Positions 8,827 through 17,988 of a stretch of 52,821 bases of DNA are shown here, in pieces. The position numbers and the translations under genes are program-made. The first letter of the stretch is position 1; each line of letters begins with the position of its first letter. Below the pieces are notes generated by a model. It made no database searches. It worked only from the letters and a program-made list of their open reading frames with translations, and was not told the DNA's origin. The DNA is from Marivita sp. (lineage in GTDB: Bacteria > Pseudomonadota > Alphaproteobacteria > Rhodobacterales > Rhodobacteraceae), in the NCBI RefSeq assembly GCF_020055635.1, contig NZ_JAIPUT010000030.1:1-52821 (forward strand), written 5' to 3'.

Positions 8827-8898
8827 GCGATGCGGTGACGCATCGCCTGTTTCCGTTGACGGAAACAGGGGGCGCTGCCCCCGTCGCCCATGGGCGAC
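8827..8898. terminator. four end-to-end hairpins between convergent cysE and pdhC
   Basis: Four perfect inverted repeats follow each other almost without gaps: GCGATGC/GCATCGC (8827-8846), CTGTTTCC/GGAAACAG (8847-8868), GGGGGC/GCCCCC (8868-8882) and the 16-base palindrome GTCGCCCATGGGCGAC (8883-8898). Being symmetric and lying between two gene ends, they can act on both transcripts. No strong T-run follows, so they may block 3' decay rather than terminate. Confidence 0.6.
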
Positions 8899-8929
8899 TC
8901 CCCCGGGATATTTCTGAACCGGAGAAACC
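8899..8929 (+). repeat. intercistronic repeat copy 1 (cysE 3' side)
   Basis: The segment reads CCCCCGGGATATTTCTGAAC followed by CGGAGAAACC. It shares CCCCGGGATATTT and the AGAA-type tail with the copies at 22336-22364 and 22416-22442. It has the orientation of cysE and ends just before the pdhC stop. Confidence 0.55.
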
Positions 8930-8933
8930 GGAA

Positions 8934-10235
8934 TCAGGCCAGCATGGCCATCGGGTTTTCCAGGTTGTCGACGATGGCTTGCAGCAGCTCTGCGCCAAGC
9001 GCGCCGTCGATCACGCGGTGATCCACGGACAGGGTCATCGACATCATGGTTGCCACGGTAATGGTGCCGTCTTCGCCGACCACCGGTTTTTTCATCCCCG
9101 CGCCGACGGCGAGGATTGCCCCGTGCGGCGGGTTGATGACCGCGTCGAAATTCTCGATCCCGAACATGCCGAGGTTTGAAATGGCAAAGCTGCCGCCCTG
9201 GTATTCATGGGGTGCGAGCTTGCGGTCGCGGGCGCGGGTGGCCAGATCCTTCATCTCGGCGGAGAGGGCGGACAGGGATTTCTGGTGCGCGTCCTTGAGG
9301 ACCGGCGTGAAGAGTCCGCCTTCGATGGCGACGGCCACTGCGACGTCGGACGGTTCCAGTTGCAGGAGGCGGTCACCGGCCCAGACGGCATTGGCGGCGG
9401 GCACCTTTTGCAGGGCCAGCGCGCAGGCCTTGATGATGAAATCATTGACGCTGAGTTTCACGCCGCGCTTTTCCAGCTGAGCATTGAGTTGCGACCGGAA
9501 GGCCATGAGCGCGTCGAGGGTCACGGACCGGCGCAGGTAGAAATGCGGGATGGTCTGTTTGGCCTCGGTCAGACGTGCGGCGATGGTCTTGCGCATCCCG
9601 TCCAGCGGCACTTCGGTATAGGCGCGGCCCTCGTACATGCGGGCCACGGCGCTGGCATCTGCGGGTTGGGGGGCCGTCGGGGCGGCGGATGTTGGAGCCG
9701 GGGACGCTGCGGAAGCCTGAGGCGTTGCCGCCTCGACATCCGCTTTGACGATCCTGCCGCGCGGGCCGGAGCCGTTGATCTGGGCCAGGTCAAGACCCTT
9801 GTCGGTGGCGATCCGGCGCGCCAGAGGGGAGGCGAAGATGCGATCGCCTGCAGGGCTTTGTGTCTGCGGAGCCGCGCCGCGGCCATAGCCCTGTGCCGGC
9901 GCTGTCGCCTCGGACGCCTCGGCGGGTGCGATGTTCGAAGAGGCGGGGGCCTCTTTCGGCGTGGCGGGCGCACCCAGATCATCGACGCTTTCGCCGTCTT
10001 CGAGCAGCATCGCGATCGGGGCGTTCACCTTGACGCCCTCGGTGCCTTCGGCCACCAGCAGCTTGCCGATCACACCTTCATCGACGGCTTCGAATTCCAT
10101 CGTCGCCTTGTCGGTTTCGATCTCGGCGATCACGTCGCCCGAAGACACCGCGTCACCTTCCTTGACCAGCCATTTCGCCAGCGTGCCGTCTTCCATCGTG
10201 GGGGACAGGGCGGGCATGAGGATTTCGATGGGCAT
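8934..10235 (-). CDS. pdhC: pyruvate dehydrogenase E2, dihydrolipoamide acetyltransferase
   Basis: A 433-residue E2 core protein of the pyruvate dehydrogenase complex; it transfers the acetyl group from lipoate to CoA. An N-terminal lipoyl domain has K43 in [11 protein letters not shown]. An Ala/Pro-rich linker follows, then the peripheral subunit-binding domain (about 132-170, FASPLARRIA) and the catalytic domain ending with the DHRVIDG motif (H406, D410). It is the last gene of the pdh operon, one base from the DUF5076 gene. The frame is intact and the length normal for alphaproteobacteria. Confidence 0.95.
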   Translation of the reverse strand: MPIEILMPALSPTMEDGTLAKWLVKEGDAVSSGDVIAEIETDKATMEFEAVDEGVIGKLLVAEGTEGVKVNAPIAMLLEDGESVDDLGAPATPKEAPASSNIAPAEASEATAPAQGYGRGAAPQTQSPAGDRIFASPLARRIATDKGLDLAQINGSGPRGRIVKADVEAATPQASAASPAPTSAAPTAPQPADASAVARMYEGRAYTEVPLDGMRKTIAARLTEAKQTIPHFYLRRSVTLDALMAFRSQLNAQLEKRGVKLSVNDFIIKACALALQKVPAANAVWAGDRLLQLEPSDVAVAVAIEGGLFTPVLKDAHQKSLSALSAEMKDLATRARDRKLAPHEYQGGSFAISNLGMFGIENFDAVINPPHGAILAVGAGMKKPVVGEDGTITVATMMSMTLSVDHRVIDGALGAELLQAIVDNLENPMAMLA

Positions 10236-10236
10236 G

Positions 10237-10491
10237 TCAGGTCTCCTCGATCAGGGTGATGAGGTCATAGGGGTCCTTGGGCCTGCGCCCCGCCTTGAGC
10301 GCCGCGACCGCCCCGGTGATCTGACGCCGATGTGCGCCGATCCATTCATAGGCGGATTGATGCGATGGGCGCGCCTCGTTCGGGAACTTGTCCATCAGGC
10401 ATTCCGGCACGAAGGCGGCCCCTGCTGGGGTTTCCACGTGATACGCCTCGCGGGCGACATCGCGGGTGCGGACGATCAGGTCATCACTCAT
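10237..10491 (-). CDS. DUF5076 family protein within the pdh operon
   Basis: An 84-residue soluble protein between the E1-beta and E2 genes, overlapping pdhB by 4 bases and one base from pdhC. It contains [19 protein letters not shown] near the middle and ends in a charged helix; it has no signal peptide or membrane segment. I recognise it as DUF5076, which has no assigned function. Its tight coupling suggests a role in making or controlling the pyruvate dehydrogenase complex, but nothing in the sequence shows the mechanism. Confidence 0.75.
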   Translation of the reverse strand: MSDDLIVRTRDVAREAYHVETPAGAAFVPECLMDKFPNEARPSHQSAYEWIGAHRRQITGAVAALKAGRRPKDPYDLITLIEET

Positions 10492-11870
10492 CGGTAGCAG
10501 ACCTTTTTCGCCGCCTCGACCACCTCGGACGTGGTCACCAGAGCGTGCTTTTCGAGGTTCGCCGCATAGGGCATCGGCACGTCCTTGCCGGTCAGGTTCA
10601 GCACCGGCGCATCCAGATAGTCGAAGGCGCGTTCCATGATCACCGCCGACAGGTGGTTGCCGATGGCACCGACGGGAAAGCCTTCTTCTACCGTGATGCA
10701 GCGGTTGGTTTTCTGGACCGACGCCAGCACCGTGTCATAGTCGATGGGGCGCAGGGTGCGCAGGTCGATCACTTCGGCCTCGATCCCGTCTTTTGCAAGC
10801 TTTTCAGCGGCTTCGAGCGCGTAGGCCATTCCGATGCCGAAGCTGACGATGGTCACGTCCGACCCTTCGCGCCAGATGCGAGCCTTGCCGAAGGGCACGG
10901 TGTAATTCTCGATCTCGGGCACTTCGAAGCTCTTGCCGTAGAGGATTTCGTTCTCGAGAAAGATCACCGGGTTCGGGTCGCGGATCGCGGTCTTGAGCAG
11001 CCCCTTGGCGTCCGAGGCCGAATAGGGCATTGCCACCTTGAGCCCGGGGATATGCGCGTACCACGCCGCGTAATCCTGTGAGTGCTGCGCACCGACGCGG
11101 GCGGCGGCGCCGTTGGGACCCCGGAACACCATGGGTGCGCCCATCTGTCCGCCGGACATATAGAGCGTCTTGGCGGCGGAATTGATAATCTGGTCAATGG
11201 CTTGCATGGCGAAGTTGAACGTCATGAATTCGACGATCGGGCGCAATCCGCCAAAGGCGGCCCCCACGGCAATGCCGGTAAAGCCATGTTCGGTGATCGG
11301 TGTGTCCATCACCCGGCGCGCGCCGAATTCGTCGAGAAGCCCCTGGCTGATCTTGTAGGCGCCCTGGTATTCGCCGACCTCTTCACCCATGAGGAAGACG
11401 TCCCCGTCGCGGCGCATTTCCTCGGCCATGGCGTCGCGCAAGGCTTCGCGGACGGTTGTCTGCCTGGTCTTGGTGCCCTCGGGCCATGGCGTCTCGGCCT
11501 TGGCGATGGCGCGGGCGGGTTCGGGGTGCGACATGCCCGCCGCCGCCTGATCTTCAGAGCTTTGCGCCTTGTCCTTTGCCACCAGTTGTTGTGGCGGCGC
11601 GGTCTGTTCCGCGTCTTCGACGCTTTCCCCTTCCTCGACCAGCACGGCGATGGGGGTGTTCACGCGCACGCCCTCGGTGCCTTCCGCGATCAGGATCTTG
11701 CCGACGATCCCTTCGTCCACAGCTTCGAATTCCATCGTGGCCTTGTCGGTTTCGATCTCGGCCATGATGTCACCGGCGGAAACGGTGTCGCCTTCCTTGA
11801 CCAGCCACTTGGCCAATGTGCCTTCTTCCATCGTCGGCGAGAGGGCGGGCATGAGAACTTCGGTCGCCAT
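10488..11870 (-). CDS. pdhB: pyruvate dehydrogenase E1 beta subunit with N-terminal lipoyl domain
   Basis: A 460-residue protein. Residues 1-80 form a lipoyl domain with K43 in [11 protein letters not shown], nearly the same as in E2. A linker of about 50 residues leads to the transketolase-like E1-beta domain (from about residue 135, [17 protein letters not shown]), which binds thiamine diphosphate together with E1-alpha. Such fusions are established in alphaproteobacteria. The start at 11870 shares one base with the pdhA stop (TGATG). The frame continues 11 residues further upstream, but that would run deeper into pdhA. Confidence 0.95.
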   Translation of the reverse strand: MATEVLMPALSPTMEEGTLAKWLVKEGDTVSAGDIMAEIETDKATMEFEAVDEGIVGKILIAEGTEGVRVNTPIAVLVEEGESVEDAEQTAPPQQLVAKDKAQSSEDQAAAGMSHPEPARAIAKAETPWPEGTKTRQTTVREALRDAMAEEMRRDGDVFLMGEEVGEYQGAYKISQGLLDEFGARRVMDTPITEHGFTGIAVGAAFGGLRPIVEFMTFNFAMQAIDQIINSAAKTLYMSGGQMGAPMVFRGPNGAAARVGAQHSQDYAAWYAHIPGLKVAMPYSASDAKGLLKTAIRDPNPVIFLENEILYGKSFEVPEIENYTVPFGKARIWREGSDVTIVSFGIGMAYALEAAEKLAKDGIEAEVIDLRTLRPIDYDTVLASVQKTNRCITVEEGFPVGAIGNHLSAVIMERAFDYLDAPVLNLTGKDVPMPYAANLEKHALVTTSEVVEAAKKVCYR

Positions 11871-12883
11871 CACACGGCCTCCTCGGCATAGATATCGGTC
11901 CACAGCTCATCGAGGCCGGGTTCCGGGCTTTCGCGGGCGAAATCGGCGCTGGCGTTGACGACGGCCTTGATCTCCTTGTCGATGGCCTTGAGGTCTTCCT
12001 CGGTCGCGTGGCCGCCCTGAAGCAGCATCTCGCGCACATGTTCGATGCAGTCGCGTTCCTCGCGCATTTTCTGGACCTCTTCGCGGGTGCGGTACTTGGC
12101 CGGGTCCGACATGGAATGGCCGCGATAGCGGTAGGTCTTGATCTCGAGGATATAGGGCCCCTTGCCGGAGCGGCAGTGTTTCACGGCCTTGTCGCCCGCC
12201 GCCTTGACCGCCAGCACATCCATGCCGTCGACCGCTTCGCCGGGGATGCCGAAGGCTTCGCCGCGGGTGTGCAGGTCGGGGGTCGAGGTCGAGCGTTTCT
12301 GGGCGGTGCCCATGGCGTACTGGTTGTTTTCAATGACGAAGATCACCGGCAACGCCCAAAGGGCGGCCATGTTGAAGGTCTCGTAGACCTGGCCCTGGTT
12401 GGCGGCACCGTCACCGAAATAGGTGAATGTCACGCGGTCGGTGCCCTTGTACTTGTCGGCAAAGGCCAGCCCGGCGCCCAGAGGCACCTGCGCGCCGACG
12501 ATGCCGTGGCCGCCGTAGAAATCCTTTTCCTTGGAGAACATGTGCATGGAGCCGCCCTTGCCCTTGGAATAGCCGCCCTCGCGTCCCGTGAGTTCGGCCA
12601 TCACGCCGTTCGGGTCCATCCCGCAGGCCAGCATGTGCCCGTGGTCGCGGTAGGAGGTGATGCGCTTGTCACCCTCCTCGGCGGCGGCCTCCAACCCGAC
12701 GACGACCGCTTCCTGGCCGATATAGAGGTGACAGAACCCGCCGATCAGGCCCATGCCGTATAGCTGGCCGGCCTTTTCCTCGAACCGGCGAATGAGCAGC
12801 ATGTCGCGGTAATATGCGGTCAGGTCCTCTGCCGAGACATTCGGCTGGCCGGTTGGCTTTGCCGATGTTTTGCGTGCCGCCAT
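11870..12883 (-). CDS. pdhA: pyruvate dehydrogenase E1 alpha subunit
   Basis: A 337-residue protein that decarboxylates pyruvate with thiamine diphosphate. The TPP motif starts at GDG (157-159) and ends at ENN (185-187). [14 protein letters not shown] (77-90) and the phosphorylation-loop-like YRGHSMSDP are also present. It is the first gene of the pdh operon. GGGAGGCGCC precedes the ATG. In many alphaproteobacteria ftsB lies directly upstream of pdhA; here a divergent glycosidase-like gene lies between them. Confidence 0.96.
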   Translation of the reverse strand: MAARKTSAKPTGQPNVSAEDLTAYYRDMLLIRRFEEKAGQLYGMGLIGGFCHLYIGQEAVVVGLEAAAEEGDKRITSYRDHGHMLACGMDPNGVMAELTGREGGYSKGKGGSMHMFSKEKDFYGGHGIVGAQVPLGAGLAFADKYKGTDRVTFTYFGDGAANQGQVYETFNMAALWALPVIFVIENNQYAMGTAQKRSTSTPDLHTRGEAFGIPGEAVDGMDVLAVKAAGDKAVKHCRSGKGPYILEIKTYRYRGHSMSDPAKYRTREEVQKMREERDCIEHVREMLLQGGHATEEDLKAIDKEIKAVVNASADFARESPEPGLDELWTDIYAEEAV

Positions 12884-12903
12884 GGGGCGCCTCCCTGCAA
12901 GAA

Positions 12904-12917
12904 GTTTAGCGTTAAAC
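12904..12917. promoter_or_regulatory. AT-rich inverted repeat upstream of pdhA
   Basis: GTTTA-GCGT-TAAAC is a 5-bp inverted repeat 21 bases upstream of the pdhA start, in an otherwise GC-rich region. Its position fits an operator or part of the pdhA promoter. No regulator can be named from the sequence. The rest of the 280-bp divergent region (12884-13163) shows no clear gene. Confidence 0.3.
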
Positions 12918-13163
12918 CTTTTAGGGAAAGCCTACGATCAAGGCCCGGCGAAACGCAAGAGCCGATCTGCGCAACACAAGGCGATTCGGGGGAACCGGAG
13001 GAGCCCGGCGAGGTTATGTCAAAACAATGGCAGCCCTTGCCCCCGGACTGTTCCGAAGCACCGGACAATCATGGCCGAATTTGGGCGGGATTAACCAATT
13101 CTAGAGACATCAAGGCGGAAATAAGGACAGATTGGGGCCTCACCGTCTGCAAGGAACACATTC

Positions 13164-14933
13164 ATGCCAGAAATCGCTGCATATGGATTCATGGGATCCG
13201 AGGCGTCTCAGGGCCTGTTCGGGGCGAATGTCCTTGCAACGCGGTCGACCCTGGAACAGGGCGGCGATTATGACCGGTTGATCGAGGAATTGGGCGTCGG
13301 TTCGTTCCGCTATCCGGGCGGGTCGCTGACCGAACGCTATTTCGACATCACCGATCCCAACGCATCGGTGGTCACCGACCGCGACACCGGCGAGACGCGC
13401 GACTTCATCCCGCTGAACGAAGCGCTGACCTATGCCGGAGAAGAGGGGCTGGCGGTCACCATCGTGATCCCGACGCGCAACCTGCTCTCGGACACCGCCG
13501 ATACCAATGGCGACCGCTTTGCCGCCATCGACGAAGATGCGCTGCGCGGGTTTGTGCGCGACGTGGTGACCGGGGTGCACGGCGATGCCGAGGTCGAGGC
13601 TTTCGAGCTGGGCAACGAATACTGGGGCAGCGGCCAGATGTCCTCCGTGGAATACGGCCGCCTTGCCAGCGAAATGGCCGTGATCGTCAATGACGAGCTG
13701 GATGCGCAGAATTCGGATGCGGACATCATCGTGCAATCGGGCACGAACTTCAATTTCGCGCGCCTGTCGGACCTCTATGGCGATGACATGAGCAGCGCCG
13801 ATATCCTTGCCGCGCTGAACGAAAGCCACGGCCTGTCGCTTGGCGAAGACAGCCTCTTCAGCTCGGGAGAGATCAACTGGACCCATGTCGCGAACGAGAT
13901 GATCCTGTCAGAGTTCGACAGCGAGGCCGAACAGCAGGCGGTGGACCAGGTCGCGGTGCATGTCTATTCGCGCGGCCAGGTGAACGAGAGCCAGCGCAGT
14001 TTCTTCCTCAACAACACCGACGAGACATGGGGCGAACAGATCCCCGAGGCGCAGATCGCGGTGACCGAATGGAACACCGCCGGAAACACCGGATCGCTTG
14101 ACCGCAACAGCGATTACGGGCTGCACCAGTCGCATGAAATGATCAATGTCATGGAAGAATTCCTGCGCTACGACGTTGAAAACGCGCATGTCTGGCCGCT
14201 CATCCAGAACACGCCCAACACGCTGAGCCTTGATGACGGTCAAGCCGACCTGACCCCCGGTGGCGCGATCTTCAACATGATGCAGCAGGCGCTTCCGGGC
14301 AAGACGACGCTTGATCTGACGCCCGAAGCCGGGGCCGATACCGAGGTCGAGGAAGACGGCATCGCCCTGCACGGCTTCTGGGAACCGGACGAACTCCTGT
14401 TCTACGTCGCCGCAACCGAAGCGGGCGGCGCGGACACGACGGTCGATTTTTCCGGCCTCGTGGCGGATGCGGGCAGGGTGGAAATCACGGTGCTGGGCGT
14501 GGCCGAGGGCGATGCCATCGGGTCGAACAGCTCGGACGCCCTGGTCGAAAGCATCGATCCGGCGTCCGTGATGGAGGGCACCAGCCTGTCAGTCCAGATG
14601 GACGAGGGCGAGATCATGCAGGTCCGCATGTTCGGCTTTACCCCGTCGCGCGACTTTCAGGACGTGATTTCCGAAGGCGCGGCCGACGAACTGCCGGCCC
14701 CGATCATCGATCCCTTCGCCGAAGACGCCCCGGTCGAGACAGAAGAAGCACCGGTCGAATCCGAAGAGGCCGAGTTTCCGTTCCCGACCGTGCCCGCCAC
14801 GTCATTTGCGGATGAAATGCTCGCGGAAGAAGAGGCGGCGGCGATGGAGGATGAAGATAGTGCAGGCGATGACGGCATGGCCGACATCCTTGCGGCGCTG
14901 CCGTTCCTGGGGCTTCTGGCGATGTTCGCGTAA
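13164..14933 (+). CDS. glycoside hydrolase-like protein (clan GH-A type), probably exported by a non-Sec route
   Basis: A 589-residue acidic protein. Residues 1-400 look like a TIM-barrel glycosidase: VGSFRYPGGSLTERYF (45-60), the acid/base motif LGNEYWGSG with E152, HVYSRG (266-271) and the nucleophile-like TEWN with E302, a spacing of 150. Residues 400-490 resemble the beta-sandwich that often follows GH39/GH51-type barrels. Residues 500-575 are Glu/Asp/Pro-rich, and the last 16 are hydrophobic (LAALPFLGLLAMFA). There is no N-terminal signal peptide and no RTX repeat; an uncleaved C-terminal type I secretion signal is my inference. AAGGAACA precedes the ATG. Substrate unknown. Confidence 0.65.
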   Translation: MPEIAAYGFMGSEASQGLFGANVLATRSTLEQGGDYDRLIEELGVGSFRYPGGSLTERYFDITDPNASVVTDRDTGETRDFIPLNEALTYAGEEGLAVTIVIPTRNLLSDTADTNGDRFAAIDEDALRGFVRDVVTGVHGDAEVEAFELGNEYWGSGQMSSVEYGRLASEMAVIVNDELDAQNSDADIIVQSGTNFNFARLSDLYGDDMSSADILAALNESHGLSLGEDSLFSSGEINWTHVANEMILSEFDSEAEQQAVDQVAVHVYSRGQVNESQRSFFLNNTDETWGEQIPEAQIAVTEWNTAGNTGSLDRNSDYGLHQSHEMINVMEEFLRYDVENAHVWPLIQNTPNTLSLDDGQADLTPGGAIFNMMQQALPGKTTLDLTPEAGADTEVEEDGIALHGFWEPDELLFYVAATEAGGADTTVDFSGLVADAGRVEITVLGVAEGDAIGSNSSDALVESIDPASVMEGTSLSVQMDEGEIMQVRMFGFTPSRDFQDVISEGAADELPAPIIDPFAEDAPVETEEAPVESEEAEFPFPTVPATSFADEMLAEEEAAAMEDEDSAGDDGMADILAALPFLGLLAMFA

Positions 14934-14949
14934 ACCGCGCAGGTCCGCC

Positions 14950-15252
14950 TCAGCGCACCACGATCTCGTCAGTGCGCACCAGGCCCAGCATGTCGCGGGC
15001 GCGTTCGTCCAGCAAATCCAGATCGAGATAGGTGTCGGACAGGCGCCGCGTGAGGTTTTCCATCCGCGCCACCTCGACCCGGAGATCCGCCAGTTCTGCC
15101 TGAAGCTCGCGTGTTTCCACCACGATTTCGGCCCGGCGGAACACGCCGTAATCGCCCTGAACGGCGGCAAAGATGAAATAGGCCCCAACGCAGAACGAGC
15201 CTGCGAAGAACACAAGCCCCCCAAGGGCCGGTCGTGAGCGGTGTTGCGTCAT
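14950..15252 (-). CDS. ftsB: septum formation initiator FtsB/DivIC family
   Basis: A 100-residue protein with one N-terminal membrane helix (about residues 10-28) and a coiled coil (about 40-75, ELQAELADLRVEVARMENL). It ends in LGLVRTDEIVV, the usual end of alphaproteobacterial DivIC proteins. It acts in the divisome with FtsL and FtsQ. It is oriented like pdhA but separated from it by 2.1 kb, and its 3' end lies only 16 bases from the convergent glycosidase-like gene. Confidence 0.85.
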   Translation of the reverse strand: MTQHRSRPALGGLVFFAGSFCVGAYFIFAAVQGDYGVFRRAEIVVETRELQAELADLRVEVARMENLTRRLSDTYLDLDLLDERARDMLGLVRTDEIVVR

Positions 15253-15392
15253 CAGTTACCTCGAACCGCGCCTCTTGTCGGGCGCGTGGCGGAAGGATTG
15301 CACAGGGCAACCCCGGATGGAATTCCCCGCACCGGGTTTTGATGTGGCAAGCAGGCCAGTGTGGCTTTCAGGACTCGCCCGGCCGGCGGGCT

Positions 15393-16568
15393 TCAGCCCA
15401 AAGCGGCCACACCCGGCAAGGTCTTGCCTTCCATCCACTCCAGGAAAGCGCCGCCGGCGGTCGAGATATAGGTGAAGCTTTCCGACGCATCCGCCTTGTT
15501 GAGCGCAGCCACCGTGTCGCCCCCGCCCGCCACCGAGACCAGCTTGCCGGAACTGCTCAGCCCGGCGGCATAGGCGGCGGCGGCGTTGGTCGCCGCATCG
15601 AAGGGTGCGATTTCGAAGGCGCCCAGCGGACCGTTCCAGATCAGGGTTCTGGCCCGATCGAAGGCCTGGCAGATATGCGCGACGCTGTCGGGGCCGGCAT
15701 CGAGGATCATCGCGTCGGCGGGGCAGTCCTCGGTCTTGACGGTCTCGGACTCTGCGCCTTCCTTGAATTCGCGGGCCACGACCACGTCGCGGGGCAGCAG
15801 CAATTCGCAGCCGGTCGCCACGGCCTTGTCGGCAATCTCGCGCGCAGTGTCGGCAAGATCATGCTCGCACAGCGACTTGCCGACGTCGATGCCCTGGGCG
15901 GCAAGAAAGGTGTTGGCCATGCCGCCGCCGATGATCAGCATGTCGACCTTTTCCACCAGGTTCGACAAAAGATCGAGCTTGGTCGACACTTTCGCGCCGC
16001 CGACGACCGCCACCACGGGGCGCACCGGATCCCCCAGCGCCTTTTCCAGCGCGCGCAGTTCCGCCTCCATGGAGCGCCCGGCGCAGGACGGCATCAGATG
16101 CGCCACGCCCTCGGTCGAGGCATGCGCGCGATGGGCTGCCGAAAAGGCATCATTGCAATAGACATCCCCCAACGAGGCCAGGAACTGGGCCATCTTGGGA
16201 TCGTTCGCCTCTTCCATCGGGGAAAAGCGCGTGTTTTCCACCAGCACCACCGCATTGGTCGGCAAGGCGTCGATCGCATCGCGGCTGGGGCGTTCCATGA
16301 AGGTGACGTCGCGGCCAAGCGCCTCTTGCAGGGCCGGCAGCACCAGTTTCAGGCTCATTTCGGGGTCCGGTTTGCCCTTGGGCCGACCGAAATGCGCCAG
16401 AAGGATCGGCGTGCCGCCCTTGTCCAGGATGTCGGTGACCGTGGGCAGGATCCGGGTGATCCGCGTCGCGTCGGTGACGCGTCCCTTGTCCACCGGAACA
16501 TTGATATCGACCCGCGTCAGCACGCGCTTGCCCGCAAGGTCCATGTCGTCGAGCGTTTTCCAGGCCAT
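15393..16568 (-). CDS. pgk: phosphoglycerate kinase
   Basis: A 391-residue glycolytic enzyme that interconverts 1,3-bisphosphoglycerate and 3-phosphoglycerate. The N-terminal signature [12 protein letters not shown], the [10 protein letters not shown] segment, [18 protein letters not shown] and the C-terminal [12 protein letters not shown] are all present. I chose the ATG at 16568, which has GGAGGGGC just upstream; the frame continues 24 residues further without homology. Length is typical. Confidence 0.96.
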   Translation of the reverse strand: MAWKTLDDMDLAGKRVLTRVDINVPVDKGRVTDATRITRILPTVTDILDKGGTPILLAHFGRPKGKPDPEMSLKLVLPALQEALGRDVTFMERPSRDAIDALPTNAVVLVENTRFSPMEEANDPKMAQFLASLGDVYCNDAFSAAHRAHASTEGVAHLMPSCAGRSMEAELRALEKALGDPVRPVVAVVGGAKVSTKLDLLSNLVEKVDMLIIGGGMANTFLAAQGIDVGKSLCEHDLADTAREIADKAVATGCELLLPRDVVVAREFKEGAESETVKTEDCPADAMILDAGPDSVAHICQAFDRARTLIWNGPLGAFEIAPFDAATNAAAAYAAGLSSSGKLVSVAGGGDTVAALNKADASESFTYISTAGGAFLEWMEGKTLPGVAALG

Positions 16569-16694
16569 GTGCCCCTCCTGATCTGCTGGTCTCCCTGTGA
16601 TGGCCGTGCAGCGTGCAGAGGTCAATGCGGTCCTTGGCAATCGGCGGGACGCACTTTAAGTCTTGCGCCAAGTTTCAATGCAAAGGAAAGCCAC

Positions 16695-17193
<499 letters not shown>

Positions 17194-17201
<8 letters not shown>

Positions 17202-17742
17202 TCTGGCGTTTGTCTTTTCGCTCTTGGCGTCCCCGGCGCTGGCCACCGGATTGCAGATCGAGGTCGCCGGCGAGGCCAATGGCACCGTGACCATCGACCT
17301 GTTCGAGGACGTGGCACCGCAGCACGTCGAACGGATCACGACCCTGGCGGAAGAGGGTGCCTATGACGGCGTCGTCTTTCACCGCGTGATCGACGGCTTC
17401 ATGGCGCAGACCGGCGACGTGGAGTTCGGCAAGCTTGACGGTGGTGACATGGGCATGGCCGGGCGTGGCGGGTCGGACCTGCCGGACCTGCCGGCGGAGT
17501 TTTCCGACCTGAGCTTTGATCGGGGTGTCGTTGGCATGGCGCGCTCGCAGAACCCGAACTCGGCCAATTCGCAGTTTTTCATCATGTTCCAGGAAGGTGC
17601 TTTCCTGAACGGTCAATACACGATTGTTGGCGAAGTCACCGAAGGCATGGACGTGGTGGACGCCATCAAACGGGGCGAAGGCCGCAATGGTGCGGTGGTC
17701 GGTCAGCCTGACGTGATGGCGGACGTGACGGTGATCGAGTGA
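17194..17742 (+). CDS. periplasmic peptidyl-prolyl isomerase (cyclophilin)
   Basis: A 182-residue cyclophilin with an N-terminal Sec signal (MRNLAFVFSLLASPALATG, cleavage after about residue 18). The catalytic motifs FHRVIDGFMAQTGD and ARSQNPNSANSQFFIMF are nearly the same as in the upstream gene, so it is a paralogue directed to the periplasm. Its start lies inside the upstream coding end, so the two are co-translated. A hairpin follows at 17752. Confidence 0.93.
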
Positions 17743-17751
17743 TCTGAAGGT

Positions 17752-17804
17752 GCGTGGCCCTGCGGGGCCACGCGCAGTTTGAGCCGCCGCCGCCTTCGGG
17801 CGGC
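17752..17804 (+). terminator. two hairpins after the cyclophilin pair
   Basis: GCGTGGCCC/GGGCCACGC (17752-17773, loop TGCG) and GCCGCC-TTCG-GGCGGC (17789-17804). The first begins ten bases past the stop. No long T-run follows, so termination strength is uncertain. Confidence 0.55.
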
Positions 17805-17875
17805 ATCGGCGATGGGCGCGGGGTGCACCGGAGCGCGTCTGTCCGGACGGTTTGCGTGTTTGCAGCGTCGTGTTT

Positions 17876-17903
17876 GCATATTTGCAAAGAGAAGAAGCAG
17901 GGG
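17876..17903 (+). repeat. intercistronic repeat copy 2 (CATATTT subtype)
   Basis: GCATATTTGCAAAGAGAAG followed by AAGCAGGGG. It matches the segment at 37802-37829 at 27 of 28 bases. It lies in the 246-bp gap before the DUF3179 gene, on that gene's strand, downstream of two hairpins. Confidence 0.65.
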
Positions 17904-17988
17904 ATCGCGCGCTGTCACAGCTGCGTGTGACGGGCTGTGCAGGGCGGCCTGTTTGCGGCAAGCTGATCGCATCAGAGGGAGTGTTCCG

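Noticed and set aside
8827-8929. Possible CRISPR-like or tandem array
   Set aside because: The hairpins differ in sequence and there are no equal repeats or spacers.
15234-16694. Plus-strand frame running from ftsB across pgk into the cyclophilin
   Set aside because: The part ahead of 16695 is antisense to pgk and has no homology; only the last 168 residues are the real cyclophilin.
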